Source: Lachnospiraceae bacterium (lineage in GTDB: Bacteria; Bacillota; Clostridia; Lachnospirales; Lachnospiraceae). From it: a stretch of 51,068 bases of DNA. Positions 25,292 through 33,262 of the stretch are shown one piece after another. Each line of letters opens with the position of its first letter. Position 1 is the stretch's first letter. Both the position numbers and the translations under genes were made by a program. Under the pieces are notes generated by a model. That model was not told the DNA's origin, did not search any database, and saw only the letters and a list, made by a program, of their open reading frames with translations. The DNA is taken from contig JAIDHX010000047.1 of NCBI GenBank assembly GCA_029053015.1, positions 1 to 51,068 on the forward strand. Direction: 5' to 3'.

Positions 25292-25495
25292 GGCATAACC
25301 TCTGCTGAAATGCCGCTAATTTCTTATTTTTTTATGAAGTTCCTCCGTTCTTCCATTTCTCAGTATACAGAACAGAGAATACTTCTCTCAAGCGGTATGT
25401 TTTTCCAAAATAGAAATCCTTGTACTTCATTTTCCTTATTTTTGTATCCTCTTTGTATCATTTCTTTACTTTTTATTAAATATTTTATACAGGAC
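25292..25495. other. AT-rich divergent intergenic region with a palindrome
   Basis: This stretch lies between the divergent promoters of the large GH25 gene and the SGNH gene. No gene is seen. It contains AGAGAATACTTCTCT (25374-25388), a palindrome with a 3-nt centre that could be an operator, and a nearby AGTAT/ATACT inverted pair. Nothing else is recognisable. Confidence 0.4.
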
Positions 25496-25525
25496 TGGAC
25501 AATCTTTCCATGTATATAGTACAAT
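25496..25525 (+). promoter_or_regulatory. Promoter of the plus-strand SGNH gene
   Basis: TGGACA (25496-25501), 18-nt spacer, TACAAT (25520-25525). Its position rules out the in-frame ATG at 25510 as the translation start and supports the ATG at 25609. Confidence 0.65.
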
Positions 25526-25608
25526 CAAACAAGTTTAAACGCAGGAATGTAATAGCTGCCGCACAGCGGCGGAATGCGCAAAAAAACAGCGCAGAAATGA
25601 GGAGAAAG

Positions 25609-26586
25609 ATGGAAAAAGATAAAAAGAAATTTAAAATAAGCTTTCATTTAATATTTGCAGTCATCTCAATTCTGGCCATTATCATTATTGTCAGCAAATT
25701 CTGGGGTTTTGGCCGCGGTATCACGAAAGAGGAAATTGATGCCATACCGGTTCCCGACAATCCCGAGATAACCGTCTATGATACCTTTTACAAAATAGAA
25801 GATACAGCAGGCTTTCCCGAGGACGACGGCGTTACTACAATTGTCTGCTTCGGAAACGCACCCTTTGCCGATGACAGGGACGCCTCCGGCAATCCATGTC
25901 AGCTTCTTGCCAAAGAAGCCGGTGCTGTTGTTTACAACTGTGCTATTCCGGGCTCCTATATGAGCACTTACAACGAAGTTTTCTCAGCCACTGATTATGC
26001 CATTGATGCTTTCAGCTTCTATCATCTTGCTGCTGCCGCTGCCGGAAACGGCGGCGACACTCTGAGCTCCGCCCTCACCGCTATAGGGGAAGTTGACGAC
26101 GATACCAAAGCAGCAGTAGAGCTTCTGCAGACCATCGACTTTAATACGGTTGATTTTATCTATATTATGTATGATGGAAGCGACCATTTTGCCAGACGTG
26201 CCATTCACAATGAAGGAAACATGTCCGACACCCGCTTTTTCACAGGCTCCATGATATCCGGAATCCAACTGATTCGTCAGGCTTATCCATGGATTCAGGT
26301 AGTCGTCATGTCACCAACCTACGCCTTTGATGTGGCGGAGGACGGCAGTTATGTGAGCAGCGACTCCAAGGAATTCGGTGCCGGACGGCTGTCCTCTTAC
26401 TTCTTTTATCAATACGATGCCTGCGTGTATAACGAAGTGACCTTCATTGACAACCTTTACGGCGGCATACGCGAAGATAACGCAGCCGATTATCTGACTG
26501 ACAATGTGCATCTCAACGCAGAAGGCAGAAAGCTTGTCGCTGCGCAGATGAAAAAGGCGCTGGAAAAACTCACCGATACCGAATAG
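25609..26586 (+). CDS. Membrane-anchored SGNH-hydrolase-like protein
   Basis: A protein of 325 residues and the only plus-strand gene. One N-terminal membrane segment (about 10-32) puts the rest outside. The SGNH-type fold is suggested by IVCFGNAPFADDR (block I position, with GNAP instead of GDS), IMYDGSDHF and the C-terminal DNVHLNAEGRKLVAAQM, the usual Asp-x-x-His block. Because the block I Ser is absent at the expected spot, catalytic activity is uncertain. The ATG at 25609 has AGGAG at 4 nt. It is monocistronic with its own promoter and a bidirectional terminator. A role in deacylating or acylating surface glycans is possible from context, but the substrate is unknown. Confidence 0.72.
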   Translation: MEKDKKKFKISFHLIFAVISILAIIIIVSKFWGFGRGITKEEIDAIPVPDNPEITVYDTFYKIEDTAGFPEDDGVTTIVCFGNAPFADDRDASGNPCQLLAKEAGAVVYNCAIPGSYMSTYNEVFSATDYAIDAFSFYHLAAAAAGNGGDTLSSALTAIGEVDDDTKAAVELLQTIDFNTVDFIYIMYDGSDHFARRAIHNEGNMSDTRFFTGSMISGIQLIRQAYPWIQVVVMSPTYAFDVAEDGSYVSSDSKEFGAGRLSSYFFYQYDACVYNEVTFIDNLYGGIREDNAADYLTDNVHLNAEGRKLVAAQMKKALEKLTDTE

Positions 26587-26587
26587 T

Positions 26588-26617
26588 TAAAAAAGCCGGA
26601 AAACTCCGGCTTTTTTT
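26588..26617. terminator. Bidirectional terminator between convergent genes
   Basis: AGCCGGA (26594-26600) and TCCGGCT (26605-26611) form the stem, with an A-run on the left and seven T on the right. It serves both the plus-strand SGNH gene and the minus-strand operon ending at 26620. Confidence 0.88.
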
Positions 26618-26619
26618 AT

Positions 26620-27387
26620 CTATAACCCGCTGTCTGCATAGACGGCATACCCGCATATTACGTCAAGCAGTTCAAATCCATAGGCTTCAAAACTCCCGGA
26701 CAGCTTTTTCCCCTCTGCAAATACGACATAATCGCAGTTCTGCTCCCGCGCCAGTTCCACGATTCTTTCCACGTTCAGGGTTTCCTCCTTCAGCAAGTCA
26801 TACAGTTCGCTCTTAAATCCCCACACAGACCACCTGCTGATCAGCATTTCCCTTCCGTAAGGCATATTTATCCATGGCGAATACTGACGAACAAACGGTA
26901 TCAGTTCCTCAGGAAACGCTGCCCAGACCCACTCTCCCTTCACTTCAATGGTATCACAAATTTTTACCACTGCCTCCGGCACATGATATCTGTTTTCCGC
27001 CTTGGAAAAGTAAGGACTTTCATACACAAGACTGCCGGACAAAATGATAATGCTGCCAAGCGCTGCTCCCACAATCAGCCTTTTCTTTCCGGCGCACTGC
27101 AGCATAAGCCTGACCGCCGCATACGCCAAAACCGGAATCACCGGCACCAGCCACAAAATTCGGTAATAGATTTCCTCTCCCGTAAACGCATAGACAATTT
27201 TGGCAAACAGGGGGCAGAAAAACAGAAGCAGCACCACAACAGGCACATAGATAAAGACGATTCTGGTATTCTTGTTCTTTTCAGAGACAAACAGCCATAC
27301 CAGCGCCACCAAGAACAGCCCTGCTATCATACCGGTTCCGATATATCCCTTATACTGGGCGAGCACCCAGTTCCACATACTTTCCAT
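26620..27387 (-). CDS. C-terminal part of a DUF6077-like membrane protein (split by in-frame stop)
   Basis: A reading frame of 255 residues with about four membrane segments in the first 120, then a soluble end (WAAFPEELIPFVRQYSPW, CDYVVFAEGKKL). It looks like the second half of a GT-C-like membrane protein. It is in the same frame as the gene just upstream (27403-28461); only a TAA and five codons lie between. GGGAGG stands 5 nt before its ATG, so it could be translated on its own. It may be the second piece of a broken gene, a true two-subunit form, or the product of readthrough. Function unknown; membrane glycosyltransfer is a guess from context. Confidence 0.65.
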   Translation of the reverse strand: MESMWNWVLAQYKGYIGTGMIAGLFLVALVWLFVSEKNKNTRIVFIYVPVVVLLLFFCPLFAKIVYAFTGEEIYYRILWLVPVIPVLAYAAVRLMLQCAGKKRLIVGAALGSIIILSGSLVYESPYFSKAENRYHVPEAVVKICDTIEVKGEWVWAAFPEELIPFVRQYSPWINMPYGREMLISRWSVWGFKSELYDLLKEETLNVERIVELAREQNCDYVVFAEGKKLSGSFEAYGFELLDVICGYAVYADSGL

Positions 27388-27402
27388 GCAAGCCTCCCAC
27401 CA

Positions 27403-28461
27403 TTATTTCAGTATCATATACATGCCCATATAGACTGCCGCCGGCAGCAGGCAGAATACAAGAGGAAGTAAAAGCCGCCACCTCTTATAGGTTATCAACG
27501 CACACAGTCCAAAAGCGCCGAACAGCACCGCTGTCAAAAAACCGCCGAAGGTACTGCACAGGCAGGAAAAGGTCGTCAGGCAGAACAGAAGCATCCAAAG
27601 GCTCTTTTCCACCTTTTTATTTTCTGCAAGACGTTCCCCTGCCAGATATACCAGAAAGAAAAACGCAGGCACCACAATATTGCCCAGCGCCGCCTTTCCC
27701 TGACGGGTTCTTGTCATCAAAAAGGTTTCCGCTGTGTACAGGGAATAATTACTCCACAAAATCAAAATCGCCGTAAAAATCATAAAAACAGGAAGCTGCC
27801 GGTTCCTCCCCTTAAGCAGCCGGCTTCCGATTAATCCATAGATACAATACGTCAGCGGAATCAAAACCATGGGCAGCGCGACATGCGCTACCGTCGCGGT
27901 ATGAAGCCCTGTCACCCTGGCCAGAAAAGCAATGTACAAGGGAAATGGTGCAAGTGCATGCCGCATATCCAAGCTGGTGGTGCCGCCTGTGTAGGGCAGA
28001 TAAAGGTACAGTGTGTCCGTGCCGTCCGCAATGGTAGCAACCGTTACAAAATAGGAGTCATCCCCGTCGGCAAAGGTAAGATGGCCCGCCATGAACAGCT
28101 GCAAAAGCAGCAAAGCGCCAAATACCGCCCAGAGTATGATTGCTCTCTTTCCGATCCTTTCCTTTACCGGCCGCAAAGCCGGATGTCTGCGCATATATCG
28201 CAGCCTAAGTGCGATTCCTGACACAGATAAAAGAATACAAAGCACAGTGAACCACAGCACCAGTGTAGATAACCTCGCTCCTTTTATCACCATGGGCACT
28301 GACACAAACTGAAAGACAGCGAGCAAAACCAGATAGCCCGCCATCCACATAAAACCTGCATTATTTTTCTGTCCATCCACAAAAGATGCGATACCGGCGC
28401 CGATTCCCAACGGAACCGCAGCCATAAAAAGCAGTAACACCCCGATTTGCAAAACCAGCAT
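27403..28461 (-). CDS. N-terminal part of a DUF6077-like polytopic membrane protein
   Basis: A frame of 352 residues with about nine or ten membrane segments. After the third or fourth segment comes an extracytoplasmic loop with DGDDSYFVTVATIADGTDT, PYTGG and HALAPFPLYIAF. This resembles DUF6077 proteins of clostridia and the first acidic loop of GT-C glycosyltransferases. The ATG at 28461 has GGAGG at 6 nt. The frame ends at TAA (27403-27405), and the same frame continues at once into the 255-residue piece, which supplies the missing C-terminal membrane segments and soluble tail. It follows the aminotransferase gene in one operon. The family assignment is from memory and moderate. Confidence 0.65.
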   Translation of the reverse strand: MLVLQIGVLLLFMAAVPLGIGAGIASFVDGQKNNAGFMWMAGYLVLLAVFQFVSVPMVIKGARLSTLVLWFTVLCILLSVSGIALRLRYMRRHPALRPVKERIGKRAIILWAVFGALLLLQLFMAGHLTFADGDDSYFVTVATIADGTDTLYLYLPYTGGTTSLDMRHALAPFPLYIAFLARVTGLHTATVAHVALPMVLIPLTYCIYGLIGSRLLKGRNRQLPVFMIFTAILILWSNYSLYTAETFLMTRTRQGKAALGNIVVPAFFFLVYLAGERLAENKKVEKSLWMLLFCLTTFSCLCSTFGGFLTAVLFGAFGLCALITYKRWRLLLPLVFCLLPAAVYMGMYMILK

Positions 28462-28499
28462 TTTCATCCTCCATACAAAGCGGCAGATTACATGCAGCG

Positions 28500-29639
28500 C
28501 TACTGCCTGCTGCCGTAAAACTCCTTCACCTTGCCGCTGATATAATCCGCATCGTCCGGCGTCAGTTTATAGTACATGGGAAGACGAAGCAGACGCTCGC
28601 TTTCCCTTGTTGTAAACCTGTCTTCCCCGTGGAAGCGCCCGAATTTCTGTCCGGCAGGCGCCGAGTGAAGCGGAATATAGTGGAATACGGATAAAATATC
28701 ATTCTCCTTCAAAAAGTCTATCAAAGCTGCCCTTTCTTCCATGTCCGCTGTCTTGATATAAAACATATGGGCATTGTGGACGCAGTCCTTCGGCACTACC
28801 GGCAGCTCGATTCTGCCCTTGTCTGCAAGAGGCGCCAAATTTTCGTAATAGCGGTTCCACACGACAAGCCGGGCATCGTTGATTGCTTCCGCCACCTCAA
28901 GCTGGGCATACAGATAAGCCGCATTCATATCGCTGGGCAGGTAGGAAGAACCAAAATCCACCCATCTGTATTTGTCAACCTGTCCTCTGTAATATTGGGA
29001 GCGGTTCGTTCCCTTTTCTCTTATAATTTCCGCCTTTTCAACGAACGCCTCATCCCGAATCAGCAGTGCGCCGCCCTCTCCCATACTGTAATTTTTGGTT
29101 TCATGGAAGGAAAAGCAGCCAAACTCTCCAAAGGTGCCAAGCGCCTGCCCCTTGTAAGAAGACATAATGCCTTGTGCGGCATCCTCCACCACATATAGAT
29201 TATGTCTTTTCGCAACGTCCATAATCGTGTCCATCTCGCAGGACACACCTGCGTAGTGTACCGGTGCAATCGCCTTTGTCTTGTCCGTTATGGCGTCTTC
29301 AATCAGCTTTTCATCCATATTCATGGTGTCCGGTCTGATATCCACAAATACCGGTACTGCTCCCCGCAGCACAAAGGCATTTGCCGTGGACACAAAAGTA
29401 TAGGACGGCATAATGACCTCATCTCCGGGCTTAATATCCAAAAGCATCGCCGCCAGCTCCGTGGCATGGGTGCAGGAAGTGGTCAGCAGGCACTTCTTCG
29501 TTCCCGTCTTCTCTTCTATCCACTTATTGCACTTTTTCGTAAACTCACCGTCGCCGCAGATTTTCTGGTTTTGTACAGCCTGCGCGATATATTCTGCTTC
29601 TTTTCCCGTATAGGGCGGTACGTTAAAATTAAACTTCAT
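28500..29639 (-). CDS. rffA: dTDP-4-amino-4,6-dideoxygalactose transaminase (WecE/RffA-type)
   Basis: A PLP-dependent DegT/DnrJ/EryC1/StrS aminotransferase, 379 residues. It aminates dTDP-4-keto-6-deoxy-glucose (the RfbB product) at C4. The N-terminus FNVPPYTGKEAEYIAQAVQN and KICGDGEFTKKC is the WecE/RffA pattern. LLTTSCTHATELAAMLLD, EVIMPSYTFVSTANAF, VVEDAAQGI and SFHETKNYSMGEGG follow, the last carrying the PLP lysine. The ATG at 29639 has AGAGGAG at 3-4 nt and fits the family start; upstream codons do not. A GNAT gene is directly upstream and a formyltransferase is encoded elsewhere in the window, either of which could acylate the new amino group. Product Fuc4N is inferred from the family. 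Confidence 0.92.
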   Translation of the reverse strand: MKFNFNVPPYTGKEAEYIAQAVQNQKICGDGEFTKKCNKWIEEKTGTKKCLLTTSCTHATELAAMLLDIKPGDEVIMPSYTFVSTANAFVLRGAVPVFVDIRPDTMNMDEKLIEDAITDKTKAIAPVHYAGVSCEMDTIMDVAKRHNLYVVEDAAQGIMSSYKGQALGTFGEFGCFSFHETKNYSMGEGGALLIRDEAFVEKAEIIREKGTNRSQYYRGQVDKYRWVDFGSSYLPSDMNAAYLYAQLEVAEAINDARLVVWNRYYENLAPLADKGRIELPVVPKDCVHNAHMFYIKTADMEERAALIDFLKENDILSVFHYIPLHSAPAGQKFGRFHGEDRFTTRESERLLRLPMYYKLTPDDADYISGKVKEFYGSRQ

Positions 29640-29659
29640 AACTCCTCTTTTCCGTCTTT

Positions 29660-30208
29660 TCAAGACTTACGCTTATTTTCTTCTGTATCCGCTTCCGCAA
29701 GCACAGCCATCAGTACGATATCCCGAAACTGCCCGTCTATGCACACATCGTCCCTAAGATATGCTTCCCTTACAAAGCCGGCCTTTTCATAGCTTGCAAT
29801 CGCCTGCGCATTGTCCGCAAACACCCGTAAAAACAGGCGATGCAGGTGCAGTTCTGAAAAGGCATACCTCTTCATCAAAAGCGCTGCCGCCGTTCCGTAT
29901 CCCTTTCCTCTTGCCTCTGCTTCACCAATAAAGATACCGTATTCTCCTTTATGGTGTACTGCATCGATATCCCTGATATACACGGAACCGACCTTCTTAT
30001 CTCCTTTTTTTTCACAGATGATCATCTGCACCACCTTGCCGGTGCGCACCATGGTTTCCACCCATTTTTCATGAGACTGCCTGGTAAAAAGGGCCTGATA
30101 GATAAACCTTTTTCGCACTGCGTCGCTGTTCCGCCAGCGGATAATATCCTCCGTGTCCTCGTCCGTCATGAGGCGGAGGTAGATATTTTCATCTTCGTAT
30201 CTGTCCAT
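29660..30208 (-). CDS. GNAT N-acetyltransferase
   Basis: A GNAT-fold acetyltransferase of 182 residues. DENIYLRLMTDEDTEDI leads the fold. The acetyl-CoA loop is EARGKGYGTAAALLMKRYAF, followed by HRLFLRVFADNAQAIASYEKAGF and the EAYLRDDVCIDG end, typical of the RimJ/RimL and PseH-like groups. The start is uncertain: GTG at 30226 overlaps the fkp stop, ATG at 30220 is possible, and the ATG at 30208 has GAGGA at 5 nt and was chosen. It is 20 bp from the aminotransferase gene. The simplest inference is N-acetylation of the dTDP-4-amino sugar made by that enzyme, replacing RffC/WecD, but other targets are possible. Confidence 0.83.
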   Translation of the reverse strand: MDRYEDENIYLRLMTDEDTEDIIRWRNSDAVRKRFIYQALFTRQSHEKWVETMVRTGKVVQMIICEKKGDKKVGSVYIRDIDAVHHKGEYGIFIGEAEARGKGYGTAAALLMKRYAFSELHLHRLFLRVFADNAQAIASYEKAGFVREAYLRDDVCIDGQFRDIVLMAVLAEADTEENKRKS

Positions 30209-30222
30209 CTGAATCCTCATTT

Positions 30223-33198
30223 TCACACAAACTCACTGTCCCAGACATCCACGCCGCTGTCCTGAAATACTTCCTTCAGCCGCTCGCGAAGCTGCTGCTT
30301 TGTCACATTCTTCTTTAAAATCACCTGTAAAAAGCCACCGCCGCCGGCTCCCGCAATAAACCTGCCGGCTATCAAATCCTCACAAGTCCTGAATATCTGC
30401 TCAATACAGGTATTGGTACAGCCGTCGTCAAGCTGCTTTGACAGCTCCCAGTGCCGGTTAAAGAGCTTTGCCACCTCGTCAATATCGCCTCTCTCCAGTT
30501 CGAAGCGCATAAGCGCCGCCATCTTGTGCATAAAATACAGCGCCTCCACAGTCTCACGCCGTCCGCCGATATAACTGCTCATCACGTCCCTGAGCAAATT
30601 GCGCGCCAGCCGCCTCTGCCCTGTATAAATCAGTGCAAACCGCTCCTGCAGCTCCGCTGCCGCCGCCTCGCTTATCTCTACCTTACGCACCCTGATATCC
30701 TGTGTAAGCCCGGGCGTGGTGGTGATAAATTTGATGCCACCGCTCAAGCCGCCGACCTGATCCTGCCAGCCGCCTCCTGTGCTCATAAGCTGTTCCATAT
30801 AGAGCACAAGCTTATACAGTTCCTCGTCCGCAGCCGATACGCCCATCACCTCATAGATGGCTTTGATACATGCCGCCGCCAGTATGCTGCTGGTGCCCAG
30901 TCCGGAGCCCTTTGGTATCCCCACAACCTGCGTGGAAAGGAAAAGTCCGCCGCCCAGCTTCTTTAAAATATCCTGAAGAGTAGGACTTTCTCCCTCGGGC
31001 AGAGCCTCCGGCACCACGCCGCAGGCAAGCAGCGCCGCCTTATGCAGGGCAAAGGCATCGTAGGGATTGCTGCAGTCGTAAATTTCTTCCAGTGAACACA
31101 ATTCCCCAAACGCACCAATATCCTCGCTTGCCACCTCTATCTTTAATGCATCTATTCTCCGCACTGTAACCTGTACCGGAAGCACGCCGTTTACCTTGAT
31201 GGCAGCATTGACCACTGTGCCGCCTTTTTCCAGACAATGGGGCGGTGTGTCCGTCCATCCTCCCGCCCAGTTGACACGGACCGGAAGCTCCACATGCGCC
31301 TCATCCTTCTTAAACCGCAGCGCTTCCTGACAGTGCACACCGTTATTTTCATACACAGCGTTGCAGATTGCCGCAAAACACATTTTTTCATAGTTCTCAT
31401 AAGAACGCCCGCGCCGCTTTGCTTCGCCCGCAAGCGCGTTGTAAATCCGGACGGATGTACCGAAATCCACCGTACCCGCCATCGCAAGCATCTGCTTTTC
31501 CTGTTCTTCATTCATGCCCCGCTTGCCAAATACCTCCATGGCAGCCTGCCAGGGCAGATGCTGGGCCAGCAGCAAAATAGCACGGTAAACCGCAATCTGT
31601 TCCGTAAGCTCTAAAACACCGGTAATTGCATAACGGACGTCAGCCTGCGCAAAGCTCCGGCTCAGGCTGATTTTCTCCTGCGCAAGCCACCACTCCTTTT
31701 CCTCCACCGAGGCAATTCCCTTCATCATACGGTATGTGATAAGCGCCGCCTGCACAGCCTCGTCCCTATCCGCGCAGACAGGGTAAATGGGAGCCTCCCA
31801 CAGCGTGGTATCCTCCCCCAAAAGAGTCAGGATATTGCCACTCATCATTTCTCCGATTCTGTCCTTCGGGTTGTCCTCCACACCATAAATACGAACCGTA
31901 AACCGTCCGTCCATCAGGCGTGCGCCTGACAATACCACACCGGCGGGAATCACCGGTTTTTCCTCTCCGGCATACCGGATATTGCTGATAATGCTTCCCC
32001 GTCCAATCCGCATACCGGATTTCAGCACGGAGTTTTCTATATATACCTTGTCATCTACAAAAACACCCTGTCCGACGAGGGAATTATAGACCGCCAGTCC
32101 CCCCTGCTCGAACCCTGTTCCCACCGTTTTTTTCCAGCCCAAAAAGGCGTACTCCTCCACGCCCTTTGTCATAAGCTCCCGCAGCTCCTTTGTGGTGCCG
32201 AAATGGATAAATTCCGCCGGCGTCAGACTGAGCAGCCGCATGGAAAAACCTGAAATGGCATCCCAGATTGCCCGCCTGCAGTCAAGAAGCTCCTCGCACA
32301 CAGGACCGTCGCCCGCCTCTTTCATATAAGATTCCCTATCCGCCTCTTTTGCAATCGGATAGAGAAAATCGCCGTAAAAACTGATACGCGCCTTTTCATT
32401 GACAAAACGGACGAATTTTTCCTCATCCACCCTGCCGTCCGTGCTGATAAGACCATATAACGCTTCCATCAGCTTTACATCCAGCGCGACCGCTCCCGTG
32501 TCCAAATCCACGCAGCCCCTGTCATTGACCGCGCCATATTCTGTAAGCACTTCCTCTGTCTGTTTGTGCAGAAATCTTCCTACATAGTCGGAACCGTCAT
32601 TCAAAAAAACGCCATGCCTTGTCCCAAGAGAAACCGGCTCCTTGATGGAGAGCGCGGCCGCCCCCGAAAAGGTAAAATCAATCTGAAGAGGATTGAACAA
32701 CAACAGCACGTCTCCGGAAAGCACCAGCATACCCTCCTTGAGCCTGCCGGCAACGCCCGCCATACTAATCATAAATTCGTCAAACAGCGTGGAATTCCTT
32801 CCGTCCGGCAGTTCTCTGGGAACCGGAGAAAAGATTTTGCCACATATGCTGTACTGGGGAATCCGTTTGCTGTCCCCGCCGGAATGTATCACCAGAATCC
32901 GCTTTCCCGAAAAGCTGCCGCACCCATCCTCAGCCAAATAGCGCAGCACATTTAACGTAGCGCCGCCGCTTCCCACCCGCTTTCCATCCGGGTCAGCCAA
33001 GACCACGTATTTCGTGTTCTCAGGCAGATACCCCGATTTGCTGCGGTACTCTATCTGTGTCCGGTAGCTCTCGGCCTGTGCCTCGTTGGATGCAGTTAAA
33101 ACCACATAATCCCATCTGATACACGAACCATTCTGCAGACTCTTTTCATATATTTCCCAACAATCCTGATAGCTCTGTTGCAAAAATAACTGCTGCAT
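30223..33198 (-). CDS. fkp: Bifunctional L-fucokinase / GDP-L-fucose pyrophosphorylase
   Basis: An Fkp-type protein of 991 residues. It phosphorylates free L-fucose and joins it to GTP, giving GDP-L-fucose without de novo synthesis. The N-terminal pyrophosphorylase half has VGSGGATLNVLRYL and HSGGDSKRIPQYSICGKIF, then a beta-helix-like region (about 380-450). The C-terminal GHMP kinase half (about 640-990) has VNWAGGWTDTPPH, GIPKGSGLGTSSILAA and GAGGGGFLQVI. Both halves look intact and the length matches Bacteroides Fkp (about 950). An extended -10 promoter lies between it and the gene upstream. It heads an operon with the GNAT, aminotransferase and DUF6077-like genes. It implies that salvaged fucose, as found in the gut, enters a surface glycan. 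No fucosyltransferase was identified. Confidence 0.93.
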   Translation of the reverse strand: MQQLFLQQSYQDCWEIYEKSLQNGSCIRWDYVVLTASNEAQAESYRTQIEYRSKSGYLPENTKYVVLADPDGKRVGSGGATLNVLRYLAEDGCGSFSGKRILVIHSGGDSKRIPQYSICGKIFSPVPRELPDGRNSTLFDEFMISMAGVAGRLKEGMLVLSGDVLLLFNPLQIDFTFSGAAALSIKEPVSLGTRHGVFLNDGSDYVGRFLHKQTEEVLTEYGAVNDRGCVDLDTGAVALDVKLMEALYGLISTDGRVDEEKFVRFVNEKARISFYGDFLYPIAKEADRESYMKEAGDGPVCEELLDCRRAIWDAISGFSMRLLSLTPAEFIHFGTTKELRELMTKGVEEYAFLGWKKTVGTGFEQGGLAVYNSLVGQGVFVDDKVYIENSVLKSGMRIGRGSIISNIRYAGEEKPVIPAGVVLSGARLMDGRFTVRIYGVEDNPKDRIGEMMSGNILTLLGEDTTLWEAPIYPVCADRDEAVQAALITYRMMKGIASVEEKEWWLAQEKISLSRSFAQADVRYAITGVLELTEQIAVYRAILLLAQHLPWQAAMEVFGKRGMNEEQEKQMLAMAGTVDFGTSVRIYNALAGEAKRRGRSYENYEKMCFAAICNAVYENNGVHCQEALRFKKDEAHVELPVRVNWAGGWTDTPPHCLEKGGTVVNAAIKVNGVLPVQVTVRRIDALKIEVASEDIGAFGELCSLEEIYDCSNPYDAFALHKAALLACGVVPEALPEGESPTLQDILKKLGGGLFLSTQVVGIPKGSGLGTSSILAAACIKAIYEVMGVSAADEELYKLVLYMEQLMSTGGGWQDQVGGLSGGIKFITTTPGLTQDIRVRKVEISEAAAAELQERFALIYTGQRRLARNLLRDVMSSYIGGRRETVEALYFMHKMAALMRFELERGDIDEVAKLFNRHWELSKQLDDGCTNTCIEQIFRTCEDLIAGRFIAGAGGGGFLQVILKKNVTKQQLRERLKEVFQDSGVDVWDSEFV

Positions 33199-33233
33199 CG
33201 TCCTCTCCCTTCCTTAGAAGCCTAATTACAGCA

Positions 33234-33262
33234 ATTATAGCATTATCTTTTCCAAAAGTCAT
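33234..33262 (-). promoter_or_regulatory. Promoter of fkp operon (shared 29-nt pattern)
   Basis: Minus strand: ATGACTTTT at the -35, then AAGATAATGC before TATAAT (33234-33239). Spacing from ATGACT to TATAAT is 17 nt, with an extended TG. The -35 lies inside the last codons of the upstream PRTase-like gene. The same pattern precedes the pseB-like and MBOAT genes. Confidence 0.8.

Noticed and set aside
25510..25608. Upstream start for the SGNH gene
   Set aside because: The ATG at 25510 lies inside the predicted promoter; the ATG at 25609 has AGGAG.
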